23,797 nucleotides of DNA from DASUSH01 sp036375215 (GCA_036375215.1 DASUSH010000087.1:1-23797), one strand, 5' to 3'; counted from the first letter of the stretch, positions 14,656 through 23,053 are shown. The notes: generated by a model from the letters alone, not told the origin. Program-made: numbers and translations.

Positions 14656-15369
14656 CTAGGGGCTGACGCCGCCGGAGTCCCCGCCGCCTCCGCCGCCCGC
14701 GGGGGGCGCGGTGCCGCCGCCCGGGTCGACCGGCGCCGGAGCCGGGGCGGGCGCCGGAGCCGGGGCCGGGGCGGGCGCCGGAGCGGGCGCGGGCGCGGCG
14801 GGCTCGGCCGGCGCGGACGGGGCCGTGCCGGCGTCCCCGCCGACGTCGCCGCCGGTCCCATCGGGGCCGCCGTCGATCCCCTCGCCCTCCTGGCCGCAGT
14901 CCTCGAGGCCGAAGTCCTCGGCCGCCTGCTGGGCGTCGGAGCGGGCGGCGTCGGCCTCGGAGTCGGCCTCGGTCGTGTCCTCGCCGCGCTGTGCGGCGAG
15001 GTCCGACTTCTCGAGCGCGGCGACGAGCTCGTCCATCGCGGCGAGGAAGCGGTCGAAGGTCTCGGCGTCCTCGGGCGGCGAGCCCAGCGACTCGAGGCCG
15101 TCGATCTGGCCCTCGAGGATCGAGAGCTCCTCGCCGGCGCTCTCGCTCGAGCCCGCGATCGCCGCGTTCGACTCGGCGCAGATCGCGTCGGCGTCGTCGA
15201 TGAAGGCCTCCAGGCTGCCGGAGGCCCCGGAGGCGCCGGTCGCGCCGGCCGGGGTGCTCACCGAGGTGATCGGGTCCTCGTCGTCGCCGCCGCACCCGGC
15301 GGCGATCGCCGCCACGGCCAGCAACGCCGCGCCGAAGCCCGGCCTGAGCAGGGAAAAACGCCGCCCCAT
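14656..15369 (-). CDS. Small lipoprotein with (Ala-Pro)n and Gly-rich C-terminal tail
   Basis: A 237-residue exported lipoprotein. The N-terminus has basic residues, a hydrophobic stretch and the lipobox IAAGC with Cys26 as the lipidation site. The mature part starts with a Gly/Ala/Thr-rich spacer, then a helical, acidic domain (about 52-160) with DADAICAE and EDFGLEDCG, holding two further cysteines (Cys64 and Cys158) that could form a disulfide. From about 183 on it is an extended (Ala-Pro)n run ending in a Pro/Gly-rich tail, the kind of sequence used to span a cell-wall layer. I know lipoproteins of this look from high-GC actinobacteria but no function for them. The start is ATG at 15369, with only a weak upstream AGGCGG. 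The stop lies just beyond the hairpin/repeat region. Confidence 0.8.
   Translation of the reverse strand: MGRRFSLLRPGFGAALLAVAAIAAGCGGDDEDPITSVSTPAGATGASGASGSLEAFIDDADAICAESNAAIAGSSESAGEELSILEGQIDGLESLGSPPEDAETFDRFLAAMDELVAALEKSDLAAQRGEDTTEADSEADAARSDAQQAAEDFGLEDCGQEGEGIDGGPDGTGGDVGGDAGTAPSAPAEPAAPAPAPAPAPAPAPAPAPAPAPVDPGGGTAPPAGGGGGGDSGGVSP
14726..14800. repeat. GC-only microsatellite-like coding repeat for (Ala-Pro)n
   Basis: A run of near-repeats of GGCGCCGGAGCCGGGGC inside the lipoprotein gene, encoding the Ala-Pro tail. Such runs change length easily by slippage and are also prone to assembly error, so the exact length of the tail is uncertain. Confidence 0.7.
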
Positions 15370-15421
15370 CGCCGCCTGAAAGTAACAGGTGCGCCCAACG
15401 GCACCGCGTGCCGATCAGCGG

Positions 15422-16018
15422 TCAGGCAGCGTTCTTGCGCCGGTGCCCGTTGCGCCCGCCGTAGGTATCGGTCTGGGCGTGGCAGTTCGGGCAGAGGATC
15501 TCGAGATTCTCGAGCCGGTTGTCGGTGCCGTCCCCGTTGCGGTGGTGGAGCTGCATGTTGAGCGGCTTGCCCTGCCATTCCGTGAGCCCGCAACGCTCAC
15601 AGCGGTTTCGCTTGAGGCCGTCGGATAGCAATCGCTGCTTCAGATGGCTCCTGTTCGTCTGCGTACGACCCTTGACGAGCAGCTGCTCGATCGCCATCGC
15701 GGCCGGCCGAGCCTCGATCGCGCCGCGCAGGACCGCCTTGTGCCAGCTGGCGAGGTTGAACCCGAACCGCGCCGCGCACTCCCGGACGCTTAGCCCCGAG
15801 TCGTAGGCGCGCTGGATCTCAGCCCAGTCGTAACGTCGAGCACAGCGCTCGTCGACCTCGATGTCGAGCCTGCGCATGTGGAAGGCGACGGTGCTCTTCG
15901 TGACGCCGATCCGGAGCGCAACCTCAGCGGGGCTCAGGCCCGTCGCGAGCAGGTCGCGAACGAGCGCCCTCGTGATCCCCTGTCTCCGCTTAGGACCCCG
16001 TTCCCTTGACACGAACAC
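15422..16018 (-). CDS. HNH endonuclease with N-terminal helix-turn-helix regions
   Basis: A 198-residue putative nuclease. The C-terminal part is an HNH domain: zinc-knuckle cysteines Cys140 and Cys143 (CERCG), His158-His159 with Asn161 and Asp163 (LHHRNGDG), NLEILCPNCH with Cys176 and Cys179, and the final His180. The N-terminal part has two helix-turn-helix-like segments (about 28-50, LSPAEVALRIGVTKSTVAFH, and 75-97, LSVRECAARFGF), suiting sequence-specific DNA binding. The gene is visibly poorer in G+C than its surroundings (34 of 60 bases at 15601-15660, against 45 of 60 at 12001-12060 in the ABC gene), suggesting acquisition. It starts with GTG at 16018, only 43 bp after the 3' end of tRNA-Gln on the same strand. 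Freestanding homing-type or phage-derived endonuclease is the likeliest nature; the target is unknown. Confidence 0.85.
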   Translation of the reverse strand: MFVSRERGPKRRQGITRALVRDLLATGLSPAEVALRIGVTKSTVAFHMRRLDIEVDERCARRYDWAEIQRAYDSGLSVRECAARFGFNLASWHKAVLRGAIEARPAAMAIEQLLVKGRTQTNRSHLKQRLLSDGLKRNRCERCGLTEWQGKPLNMQLHHRNGDGTDNRLENLEILCPNCHAQTDTYGGRNGHRRKNAA

Positions 16019-16061
16019 ATGTTCCCATGTGGACCGGATGGAACCATGGGACGATCCGAGG

Positions 16062-16133
16062 CTGCGGGCCAGGGACTCGAACCCCGACTACGGACACCAG
16101 AAGCCCGCGTGCTGCCAATTACACCAGCCCGCA
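16062..16133 (-). tRNA. tRNA-Gln (anticodon CUG)
   Basis: Read on the minus strand, 72 bases fold as a complete cloverleaf. The acceptor stem is TGCGGGC with GCCCGCA (7 of 7 pairs). The D arm is GTGT/GCAC with loop AATTGGCA. The anticodon stem is CGGGC/GTCCG with loop TTCTGGT (anticodon CTG, reading CAG). The variable loop is TAGT, and the T arm is CGGGG/CCCTG with loop TTCGAGT. The discriminator base is G. The U-A first pair is a known trait of tRNA-Gln. CCA is not encoded (CCT follows). Confidence 0.95.
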
Positions 16134-16154
16134 ACGGGGCCAATTGTATGAGGC

Positions 16155-17396
16155 TCAGTCCGAGCTTCCGAGCTCGTCCAGATCGGTGTCCGGGTCGGCG
16201 ATCTCGTCGCGTGAGGCGCTCACGTCCGCGCCCTCGGCGAGCAGGCGGCGAGCGTGGGCCAGGTCCTCGGAGCGCTCCACCGAGAGGCAGCCGGCGACCC
16301 GGCCGTCCTTCAGGTACCAGGCCGAGAACTCGCCGGAGTCGCGCTCGCCGCGCCAGACGATCTCGTCCCAGTCGGTCGCGGGGCCGACGTACTCGAGGCT
16401 CGTCCAGTCGGCGAGGTCGCTGAAAAAGTACGGGACCTCGCGGTAGGGCTCGGACTCCCCCAGCATCGCGCGCGCGGCGTAGCGGCCCTGCTGGAAGGAG
16501 ACGTCCCAGTGCTCGACCCGCAGGCGGCGGCCGTGGACGACGCTGTCGTAGGAGCAGACGTCGCCGGCGCAGAAGACGCCCTCGGCCGAGCTCTGGAGCC
16601 GGCGATCGCAGACGACGCCGCCCTCGACCTCAAGCCCGGCGCGCTCGGCGAGCATCGTCTCCGGGTGGACGCCGGCGCCGACGACGACGAGGTCGCCCTC
16701 GACCTCGCGCCCGCTCTCGGTGCGCACCCCGGCCACGCGGCCCTCGCCGATGAACTCCTTCGCGGTCTCGCCGCCGACGAGCTCGACGCCGTGCGAGGTG
16801 AGGACGTCGTGGAAGTGGCGCCCGGCCTCCTCGCCGAACGACCCCGAGAGCGCCACGTCCTCGAGCATCAGGCACGTGCACCGCTTGCCCCTGGCGGTCA
16901 GCGACGCCGCGACCTCGCAGGCGATGTAGCTGCCGCCGATCATCACGACGTGGTCGGCGTCCTCGGCCTCCTCGGCGATCTCGTCGGAGTTCTTGAACGC
17001 CCGCAGGTAGTGGATGCCGTCGAGCTCGGCGCCCTCGAGCCGCAGGATGTTGACCCGCGCTCCGGTCCCCAGCAGGGCCTTGCCGAACTCGATCTCCCCC
17101 TCCCCCTGCACGTTCGCCGTCCGCGCGTCGAGGTCGAGCCCGAGCACGTTCCGACCGGTGAGCAGCTCGACTTCGTTCTCCGCGTACCAGCTCGGCTCGT
17201 GCACGTAGGCGTCCGAGCGCGCCGCCTCGCCGCGCAAGTACTCCTTCGAGAGCGGCGGGCGCTCGTAGGGCGGCTCGGGCTCGCGGCCGACGACCAGCAC
17301 GCTCCCCTCCGCGCCCTGCTTGCGGAGCTCGGCCGCGCAGTGCGCCGAGGCCATGCCGCCGCCGATCAGCAGGAAGTCGACGCCGCGCTCGGCCAT
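16155..17396 (-). CDS. FAD/NAD(P)H-dependent oxidoreductase, AIF/ferredoxin-reductase type
   Basis: A 413-residue flavoprotein of the class I pyridine-nucleotide oxidoreductase group, like rubredoxin/ferredoxin reductases and apoptosis-inducing-factor-like proteins. Motifs in order: FAD-binding LLIGGGMASAHCAAEL (9-24), YERPPLSKEYLRG (44-56) typical of this branch, a GTGARVN turn near 109-115, an NADH-binding VMIGGSYIACEVAASL (about 150-165) and the second FAD motif VFCAGDVCSYDSV followed by RVEHWDVSFQQG. The second Rossmann motif has Ser-Tyr in place of the usual Gly-x-Gly end. There is no redox CxxC, so it is not a thioredoxin-reductase type. The ATG at 17396 lies 5 bp after the stop of the TrkA-like gene. 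Its electron acceptor is not encoded nearby. The tRNA-Gln begins 21 bp after its stop. Confidence 0.88.
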   Translation of the reverse strand: MAERGVDFLLIGGGMASAHCAAELRKQGAEGSVLVVGREPEPPYERPPLSKEYLRGEAARSDAYVHEPSWYAENEVELLTGRNVLGLDLDARTANVQGEGEIEFGKALLGTGARVNILRLEGAELDGIHYLRAFKNSDEIAEEAEDADHVVMIGGSYIACEVAASLTARGKRCTCLMLEDVALSGSFGEEAGRHFHDVLTSHGVELVGGETAKEFIGEGRVAGVRTESGREVEGDLVVVGAGVHPETMLAERAGLEVEGGVVCDRRLQSSAEGVFCAGDVCSYDSVVHGRRLRVEHWDVSFQQGRYAARAMLGESEPYREVPYFFSDLADWTSLEYVGPATDWDEIVWRGERDSGEFSAWYLKDGRVAGCLSVERSEDLAHARRLLAEGADVSASRDEIADPDTDLDELGSSD

Positions 17397-17401
17397 GGCC
17401 C

Positions 17402-18085
17402 CTACGCCCCGCCCGAGTTCGGCCCGAAGTACTCCTTGAGGTCGTCTTCGAGCCCGGGGTCGAGGACGGCGAGGATCTCGTCGCCGGGCTCGAGCACCGT
17501 GTCGGGCCCGGGCACGAACCCGCGGCCGTCGCGAAGGACGGAGATCAGCAGGCTGCCCTCCGGCATCTCGAGGTCGCTCACCTGCCGGCCCGAGGCGGGC
17601 GAGTCGTCGCCGAGCAGCATCTCGATGATCTCGAGCCGCTCCTCGGGCAGGTCGAGCAGGTGGACGAGCCCGTACTCGGGCACCTCGTGCTCGAGCAGCC
17701 TGAGGATCAGGTCCGTGGCCGAGACGAACGGCTTGATCCCGAGCAGCTCGAAGTGCTGGCGGTTCCGCGGGTTGTTGACGCGGGCGATGATCCGGTCGAC
17801 GAGGTACTTCTCGCGCGCCACCTGGCAGATCAGCATGTTGTCCTCGTCGTCGCCGGTGACCGCGATCACCATGTCGGCGCGCTGGATCCCCGCGCGCTCG
17901 AGGATCCAGAGCTCGGAGGCGTCGCCGTATTGCACGTTGTGCTCGAGCTCCTGCTCGACCGTCGAGTACCGCTCGCGGTCGTTCTCGATCAGGGTCACCT
18001 CGTTCCCCTTGTCGAGCAGCTCGCGCGCCAGGTTCCAGCCGACCTTGCCGGCCCCGGCGATCATGATGTAGAGGCGCTCAGGCAC
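17402..18085 (-). CDS. TrkA/KtrA-type RCK protein (RCK_N plus RCK_C), potassium transport regulator
   Basis: A 227-residue cytoplasmic regulator of a potassium channel or transporter. Residues about 4-130 form the RCK_N Rossmann domain with GAGKVG (11-16) for NAD(H) or nucleotide binding and an acidic stretch (LIEND) at the end of the second strand. Residues about 145-225 are the RCK_C (TrkA_C) ligand domain. The length is normal for KtrA-like single-copy proteins. It starts at GTG 18085, overlapping the end of the preceding RCK gene by 8 bp, so the two are probably translated together. The membrane subunit (Trk/Ktr) is not in the window. The pair and the neighbouring antiporter point to cation homeostasis, by inference. 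Confidence 0.88.
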   Translation of the reverse strand: MPERLYIMIAGAGKVGWNLARELLDKGNEVTLIENDRERYSTVEQELEHNVQYGDASELWILERAGIQRADMVIAVTGDDEDNMLICQVAREKYLVDRIIARVNNPRNRQHFELLGIKPFVSATDLILRLLEHEVPEYGLVHLLDLPEERLEIIEMLLGDDSPASGRQVSDLEMPEGSLLISVLRDGRGFVPGPDTVLEPGDEILAVLDPGLEDDLKEYFGPNSGGA

Positions 18086-18521
18086 CGGCCTGGCCCGCCT
18101 TGGCCTGGCGGACCTCCTCCTCGAGCAGGTCGATCGCGACCCGCGTCGGCGAGATCGTGTGCAGGCCCTGCTGCTCGTACCACTCGGCGCGGTACGGGTC
18201 GAGCACGCGCGCGATCACCTTCGGCACGCTGAACCGCCGCTGGGCGATCTGGGAGATGATGATGTTCGTGTTGTCGCCGTCCGTCGCGGCGACGAAGACG
18301 TCGGCACGCTCGATCCCGGCGGCGATCAGCGCGTCGATCTCGAGGCCCGTGCCGACGGTGAACTGACCGCCCTCGTCCTCCCACGGCCTCTCGAGGCCGA
18401 CCTCGAGCCGAGCGTGGGACTCCGGGTCCTCGTCCAGGCACGAGACCTCGTGCCCCTCTCTGAGCATCGCGCGGGCCAGCGACGAGCCGACCCTCCCCGC
18501 GCCAACGATGAGGATGAACAT
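18078..18521 (-). CDS. TrkA-N (RCK_N-only) NAD-binding protein
   Basis: A 147-residue protein consisting almost only of an RCK_N domain: ILIVGAGRVGSSLAR at the start, an acidic CLDED after the second strand, and the RCK-type strand order with VIARVLDPYRAEWYEQQG. No RCK_C ligand domain follows, unlike its neighbour. I chose ATG at 18521 (MFILIVGAG), because that is where family members begin and AGGATCAC lies at a usable distance; an in-frame ATG at 18548 would add nine residues. The first of a minus-strand group of three genes, it overlaps the next by 8 bp. It may form hetero-octamers with the full-length RCK neighbour, by analogy with two-RCK systems. It is divergent from the EamA gene with about 76 bp between starts, where both promoters must lie. 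Confidence 0.85.
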   Translation of the reverse strand: MFILIVGAGRVGSSLARAMLREGHEVSCLDEDPESHARLEVGLERPWEDEGGQFTVGTGLEIDALIAAGIERADVFVAATDGDNTNIIISQIAQRRFSVPKVIARVLDPYRAEWYEQQGLHTISPTRVAIDLLEEEVRQAKAGQAGA

Positions 18522-18597
18522 GGTCGTGATCCTACGCTTCGTCGCCATGGTCGCGTCCGTAGGCTCGGTCGATTCCCCCGGCGAGGCACCACGGGGT

Positions 18598-19512
18598 ATG
18601 GAGCGTGAGCTGACAGGACGAACCGCGCTCGGCTACGGGCTCGTCGTAGCGGCCGTGACGATGTTCTCCCTGAACGCCAGCCTCGCCCTCTTCCTGCTCG
18701 ACGACGGGCTCTCCGCGATGCGGCTCTCCGAGCTGCGCTCGGCGGGCGCCCTCCTCCTGCTCGTGCTCGTCGTCGCGGTCGTCCGGCCGGCCGGCCTGCG
18801 GATCGAGCGCAGCGAGGTCCCCCGGTTCGCCGTCCTCGGCATCGCCGGGCTCGCGCTCGTCTACGTCACCTACTTCGTCGCGATCGAGCGGCTCGGCGTC
18901 GGCCCCGCCCTCACCCTCGAGTACCTCGCCCCGCTCCTCCTCCTGGTCTGGCTGCGCTTCGCCCACGGCCGGCGCCTCTCCCCCGCCCTCTGGGCCGCGG
19001 TCGCGATCTCGCTCGCCGGCTCGGCCCTCGTCGTGCGCGCCTACGACCCGAGCGCGCTCGACGTCGCCGGCGTCGCCGCCGGTCTCGGCGCCGCGATCTC
19101 CTTCGCGATCTACTTCGCCGGCTCCGAGCGGGCCGGCCGGCGCCACCCGCCCCTCGTCACCCTCCTCTGGGCGTTCGGGTTCTCGACCGCCTTCTGGCTC
19201 GTGATCCAGCCGCCCTGGACCTTCCCCGCCGATCAGCTCGACACCGGCGGCGACCTCGCCCTCGCCGCCGCGATCGTCGTGATCGGGACCCTGCTCCCGT
19301 TCGGCCTGATCGTCGCCGCCCTCCGCCACGTTCCCGCCGCCCGCGCGGCCGCCGTCGCCACGCTCGAACCGGCCCTCTCCGCGCTGTTCGCGTTCGTGAT
19401 CCACGACGAGGCGCTCGCCGCCGTCCAGATCGCCGGGATCGCGATCGTCCTGGCCGCCGTCGCCTGGGTCCAGCTCCAGCGTCCCGACATCGCGGCGGAA
19501 TCGATCGGTTAG
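18598..19512 (+). CDS. EamA/DMT-family transporter
   Basis: A 304-residue inner-membrane transporter of the drug/metabolite superfamily with about ten hydrophobic segments arranged as two EamA repeats (about 10-140 and 150-290). Relatives export or import amino acids, nucleosides or other metabolites. The ATG at 18598 (MERELTGRTALGYG) directly precedes the first helix; an open frame running back to 18508 overlaps the divergent RCK gene and is ignored. The second repeat contains TLEPALSALFAFVIHDEAL, the standard C-terminal EamA signature. It ends 11 bp before zwf on the same strand, so the two could be cotranscribed, although no metabolic link is evident. Substrate is not predictable. Confidence 0.87.
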   Translation: MERELTGRTALGYGLVVAAVTMFSLNASLALFLLDDGLSAMRLSELRSAGALLLLVLVVAVVRPAGLRIERSEVPRFAVLGIAGLALVYVTYFVAIERLGVGPALTLEYLAPLLLLVWLRFAHGRRLSPALWAAVAISLAGSALVVRAYDPSALDVAGVAAGLGAAISFAIYFAGSERAGRRHPPLVTLLWAFGFSTAFWLVIQPPWTFPADQLDTGGDLALAAAIVVIGTLLPFGLIVAALRHVPAARAAAVATLEPALSALFAFVIHDEALAAVQIAGIAIVLAAVAWVQLQRPDIAAESIG

Positions 19513-19523
19513 TTTGGCACGCG

Positions 19524-21059
19524 GTGGCCCACGATCCCGCTGACGCCCCGCCGCTGGCCCTCCGGCCGATCGACCCGCACGTAATCGTGCTCTTCGGCGT
19601 GAGCGGCGACCTCGCGCGCCGCAAGCTCCTCCCCGGCCTCTACCACCTCTACGCCACCGGCCTCCTCCCCGAGTTCCGCATCCTCGGCTGCATGCGCGGC
19701 GAGTCGACCGACGACGAGCTTCGCGCCCTGGCCCGGGAGGCGGCCGACAACTGCGGCGACGACACGCCCACCGACGAGAAGTGGGACCCGTTCGCCGAGC
19801 GCCTCGCGAGCGTGGACATCACCCTGGGCCCGGAGACGCTCGCGGCCGCCGTCGACGAGGAGCGATCGCGGCTCGGCGACGAGGCGCGCATCCTGCATTA
19901 CCTGAGCGTCCCGCCGAAGGCCGTCGACTCCCTGCTGACCCTGATCGCAGAGGCCGGGCTCAACACCCGGCGCGCCCGGATCGTGCTCGAGAAGCCGTTC
20001 GGCCACGACCTCGCCAGCGCCCGCGCGCTGAACGCCCGGCTGCACGAGGTGTTCGCCGAGGAGCAGGTCTTCCGGATCGACCATTACCTCGGCAAGGAGG
20101 CCGCCCAGAACATCCTCGCGCTGCGCTTCGCCAACGGCCTCTTCGAGCCGATCTGGAACCTGAACCACATCGAGCACGTCCAGATCGACGTCCCCGAGAC
20201 CCTCGCGGTCGGCGACCGCGCCGCGTTCTACGAGTCGACCGGCGCCTTCCGCGACATGATCGTCACCCACCTCTTCCAGATCCTCGCCTTCGTCGCGATG
20301 GAGCCGCCGACCGCGCTCGAGCCCGACGCGATCACGATCGAGAAGAACAAGGTATTCCGCTCCCTGCAGCCGCTCGACCCGGGGAAGGCGGTCCGCGGCC
20401 AGTACGAGGGCTACCACTTCACCGAGGGCGTCGACCCCGACTCATCCACCGAGACATTCGTCGCCCTCGCCTGCACGGTCGACAACTGGCGCTGGGCCGG
20501 CGTCCCCTTCTTCCTGCGCACCGGCAAGCGGATGGCGGAGAGCTGGCGGATCATCTCGATCGCCTTCCGCGAGCCGCCGAAGAGCATGTTCCCGTCGGGC
20601 TCCGGCGTCGGCTCGCACGGCCCCGACCACCTCACCTTCGACCTGGACGAGAGCTCGCGCCTCTCCCTCTCCTTCTACGGCAAGAGGCCCGGGCCCGGCT
20701 TCGTCCTCGACAAGCAGAGCCTGCAGTTCTCGCTCACCGAGGTCGACCACGACGACACCCTCGAGGCCTACGAGCGCCTGATCCGCGACGCGATGATCGG
20801 CGACCACACCCTGTTCACGACCGCCGACGGGATCGAGCACCTGTGGGCGATCTCGGAGCCGCTCCTCGAGGCCGAGACCCCGGTCCACCTCTACCGCCAG
20901 GGCTCGTGGGGGCCCGAGGCGATGAACCAGCTCGTCGAGCCCTTCGGCTGGCGCCTCCCCTTCGCCCGCCACTGGCGCGGACCGCTCGACGGCGACCCGA
21001 AGCCGAACCCGGCGGCGCGCGGGGGATCCGACCCCGGCGGCGCCCCCCGGCCCGGGTAG
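19524..21059 (+). CDS. zwf: Glucose-6-phosphate 1-dehydrogenase
   Basis: Oxidises glucose 6-phosphate to 6-phosphogluconolactone with reduction of NADP+ (or NAD+), the first step of the oxidative pentose phosphate pathway, in the cytoplasm. The 511-residue length is normal. Motifs: dinucleotide-binding FGVSGDLARRKLLPGL (24-39), EKPFGHD (156-162), the active-site RIDHYLGKE (184-192), and ESTGAFRDMIVTHLFQ in the C-terminal domain. The C-terminus adds a short Pro/Gly tail. It starts with GTG at 19524, 11 bp after the EamA stop. Neither 6-phosphogluconolactonase nor transaldolase lies next to it here. It converges on the APC permease gene; the 38-bp gap between them is almost pure G+C, with no clear terminator. 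Confidence 0.97.
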   Translation: MAHDPADAPPLALRPIDPHVIVLFGVSGDLARRKLLPGLYHLYATGLLPEFRILGCMRGESTDDELRALAREAADNCGDDTPTDEKWDPFAERLASVDITLGPETLAAAVDEERSRLGDEARILHYLSVPPKAVDSLLTLIAEAGLNTRRARIVLEKPFGHDLASARALNARLHEVFAEEQVFRIDHYLGKEAAQNILALRFANGLFEPIWNLNHIEHVQIDVPETLAVGDRAAFYESTGAFRDMIVTHLFQILAFVAMEPPTALEPDAITIEKNKVFRSLQPLDPGKAVRGQYEGYHFTEGVDPDSSTETFVALACTVDNWRWAGVPFFLRTGKRMAESWRIISIAFREPPKSMFPSGSGVGSHGPDHLTFDLDESSRLSLSFYGKRPGPGFVLDKQSLQFSLTEVDHDDTLEAYERLIRDAMIGDHTLFTTADGIEHLWAISEPLLEAETPVHLYRQGSWGPEAMNQLVEPFGWRLPFARHWRGPLDGDPKPNPAARGGSDPGGAPRPG

Positions 21060-21097
21060 CCCCCCCGGCCGACGGCGCGGCGCGCCCGCGCGCGAAG

Positions 21098-23053
21098 CTA
21101 GCCCTCCGCGGGCGCGGTGAGGAGCACCCGGCACGGCGCCTTCTTGAGCACGTACTCGGTCACCGGCCCGATCTCGGCCGGGCGGGCGCCGCCGATCCCG
21201 CCGAGCAGAGCGCCGCCGCGGATCCGGGTCGGCGGCTCGGCGCCCATCACGATCAGGTCGACGCCCCGGCTGCGGGCCTCGGCGACGATCCCCGCGCCGG
21301 TCGAGCGGGCGCGCGCGATCGAGGTGCCGACCTGGACGGTCTCGTACTCGGCGCCCACGTTCGCCGCGCGCTCGACCGCCGCCTCGGCGACCTCCTGCTG
21401 CGCCCGCGTCGGCGGCGCGTCGAGCGGGATCGTCAGCGGCAGCTCGATCACGAACAGAACGTCCACCCGGGGCTCGATCCCGCCCCGCTCGTCGGCGGCG
21501 GCGGCGAGCCGGCCGGCGGTCGAGACGATGTCGTCGTCGTGCTCGGCCCCGAACACGGGCACGAGGATGCTCGCGTACTCGAGGTCCGGCTCGTCCTTGA
21601 AGAGCGCCTCCTCGGGGATCGTCACCCGCCTCGTCACGGACGTCTCCTCGACGGCGCTTCGGTAGAAGACGTAGGCGCCGATCCCGAACAGGAGCCAGCC
21701 GCCGCCGATGTAGCGAGCGCCCTCGTGGAAGACCACCACGCTCACCCACGCGAGCGCGGTGAGCGCCGCCATGCCGAGCGCCGGGAGCGGGATCTGCCGC
21801 CCGCGCCAACCGACGTTGAACGGGATCCGGAAGGGCCGCTCGCGGTCGGGGTCCGTGATCCGCAGCCTGACGATGGCCAGGTGGGCGATCGTGAACGCGA
21901 TCGTCGCCCCGAACGCGTAGACGCCGGCGAGGAAGCGGACGTCGCCGGGGATGACGAGGACGAAGGAGATCACCGCGGCGCAGAGGATCGCCACGTGCGG
22001 CGTCGCCCAGCGATGGCTGAGCTTGCCGAGCCAGCTCGGGATCTGGCGGTTGCGGGCCAGCGTGTAGGCGTGGCGCGTGAGCCCGAGCATCGCCGTCGAC
22101 GCCGCCCAGATCAGGACCAGCGGCGCGACCGCGACGACCGCGACCTCCATCACGTCGCCGACCCACGCCGGGGTGAACGAGAGCACCGCACCCAGCACCG
22201 GCGCCTCGATGAACTGCTCGGCGAGCGCCGTCTCGGGGCCACCGGGCCCGGGATCGACCGGAACCGCCATCAGCGCGATCAGCGCCGTCCCCGTGTAGAT
22301 CAGCGGGACCAGGACCGCGGCGGCGCCGACCAGGTGGCGCAGGTCGGCGGGCTCGTACTCGAGGTCGGGCGCGAGGTTGGAGGCGGCCTCGATCCCGGCG
22401 TAGGCGACCGTCGCGATCACCGACGCGTAGATCACGTCCTCGAGGGTCGGGGAGGTGAACGGGTCGAGCCCGTCGGTGATCGCCGCGACGTCCCAGGAGG
22501 TGATCGCGCCGACGACGATCACGACGACGAGCAGCGCCACCCCGCCGATCGCGATCATCGTCAGCAGCCGCTGGCGGTAGCGGCCGGTGAAGCCCGCGAT
22601 GTTGAGCGCGGCGACGGCGGCGATCACGGCGCCGGCGACGACGAGCTCAGCCGGCGACTCGCCGAGCTGGTCCCAGATCGGCGCCAGGTAGTGCGGCACC
22701 GAGATCGCCGCGATCGCGATCACGATCATGAAGTCGAGGACGATCGCCCAGCCCGCGATGAAGCTCACCAGCTCGTTGAAGGCGTGGCGCGCGTAGGTGG
22801 AGGAGCCGCCGCGCTCGCGGTACATCGCCCCGCCCTCGATGTAGGTGAGCGTGTTCAGCACGAACACGATCCCGGCCGCGAGGAAGATCAGGGGCGTCAG
22901 CCCCAGGCCGCGATCCGCGACGATCCCGATCGCGAAGTAGACCGAGAACCCGACGGCCGAGAACGCCGCCGCGAACAGCCAGGGAACGCCGAGGAAGCGG
23001 CGCGCGGCGCCGACCGGCAGCCGTGGCAGGTGCATCCGGCGCCTGTCGATCAC
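21098..23053 (-). CDS. APC-family amino acid permease fused to a C-terminal USP domain
   Basis: A 651-residue fusion. Residues about 20-465 form an APC-type permease with about twelve hydrophobic segments and the family-like ERGGSSTYARHAF (80-92) and GIEAASN (220-226). Residues about 492-648 form a universal-stress-protein domain on the cytoplasmic side, ending in IVMGAEPPTR, a Gly-rich loop and VTEYVLKKAPCRVLL, the usual USP nucleotide-binding tail. APC permeases with USP tails are known in actinobacteria and archaea; the USP part probably senses ATP or energy state, but that is inference. The ATG at 23053 overlaps the preceding stop (ATGA). It is the last gene of a group with a small membrane protein and a second APC-USP protein. 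Substrate is unknown, and amino acids or polyamines are the family default. Confidence 0.9.
   Translation of the reverse strand: MIDRRRMHLPRLPVGAARRFLGVPWLFAAAFSAVGFSVYFAIGIVADRGLGLTPLIFLAAGIVFVLNTLTYIEGGAMYRERGGSSTYARHAFNELVSFIAGWAIVLDFMIVIAIAAISVPHYLAPIWDQLGESPAELVVAGAVIAAVAALNIAGFTGRYRQRLLTMIAIGGVALLVVVIVVGAITSWDVAAITDGLDPFTSPTLEDVIYASVIATVAYAGIEAASNLAPDLEYEPADLRHLVGAAAVLVPLIYTGTALIALMAVPVDPGPGGPETALAEQFIEAPVLGAVLSFTPAWVGDVMEVAVVAVAPLVLIWAASTAMLGLTRHAYTLARNRQIPSWLGKLSHRWATPHVAILCAAVISFVLVIPGDVRFLAGVYAFGATIAFTIAHLAIVRLRITDPDRERPFRIPFNVGWRGRQIPLPALGMAALTALAWVSVVVFHEGARYIGGGWLLFGIGAYVFYRSAVEETSVTRRVTIPEEALFKDEPDLEYASILVPVFGAEHDDDIVSTAGRLAAAADERGGIEPRVDVLFVIELPLTIPLDAPPTRAQQEVAEAAVERAANVGAEYETVQVGTSIARARSTGAGIVAEARSRGVDLIVMGAEPPTRIRGGALLGGIGGARPAEIGPVTEYVLKKAPCRVLLTAPAEG

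Noticed and set aside
18508..18597. An N-terminal extension of the EamA protein
   Set aside because: It overlaps the divergent RCK gene and is not hydrophobic or family-like; the ATG at 18598 directly precedes the first helix.
21060..21097. A terminator between zwf and the permease gene
   Set aside because: The gap is nearly all G+C and can pair in several ways, but there is no distinct stem or T-tract.
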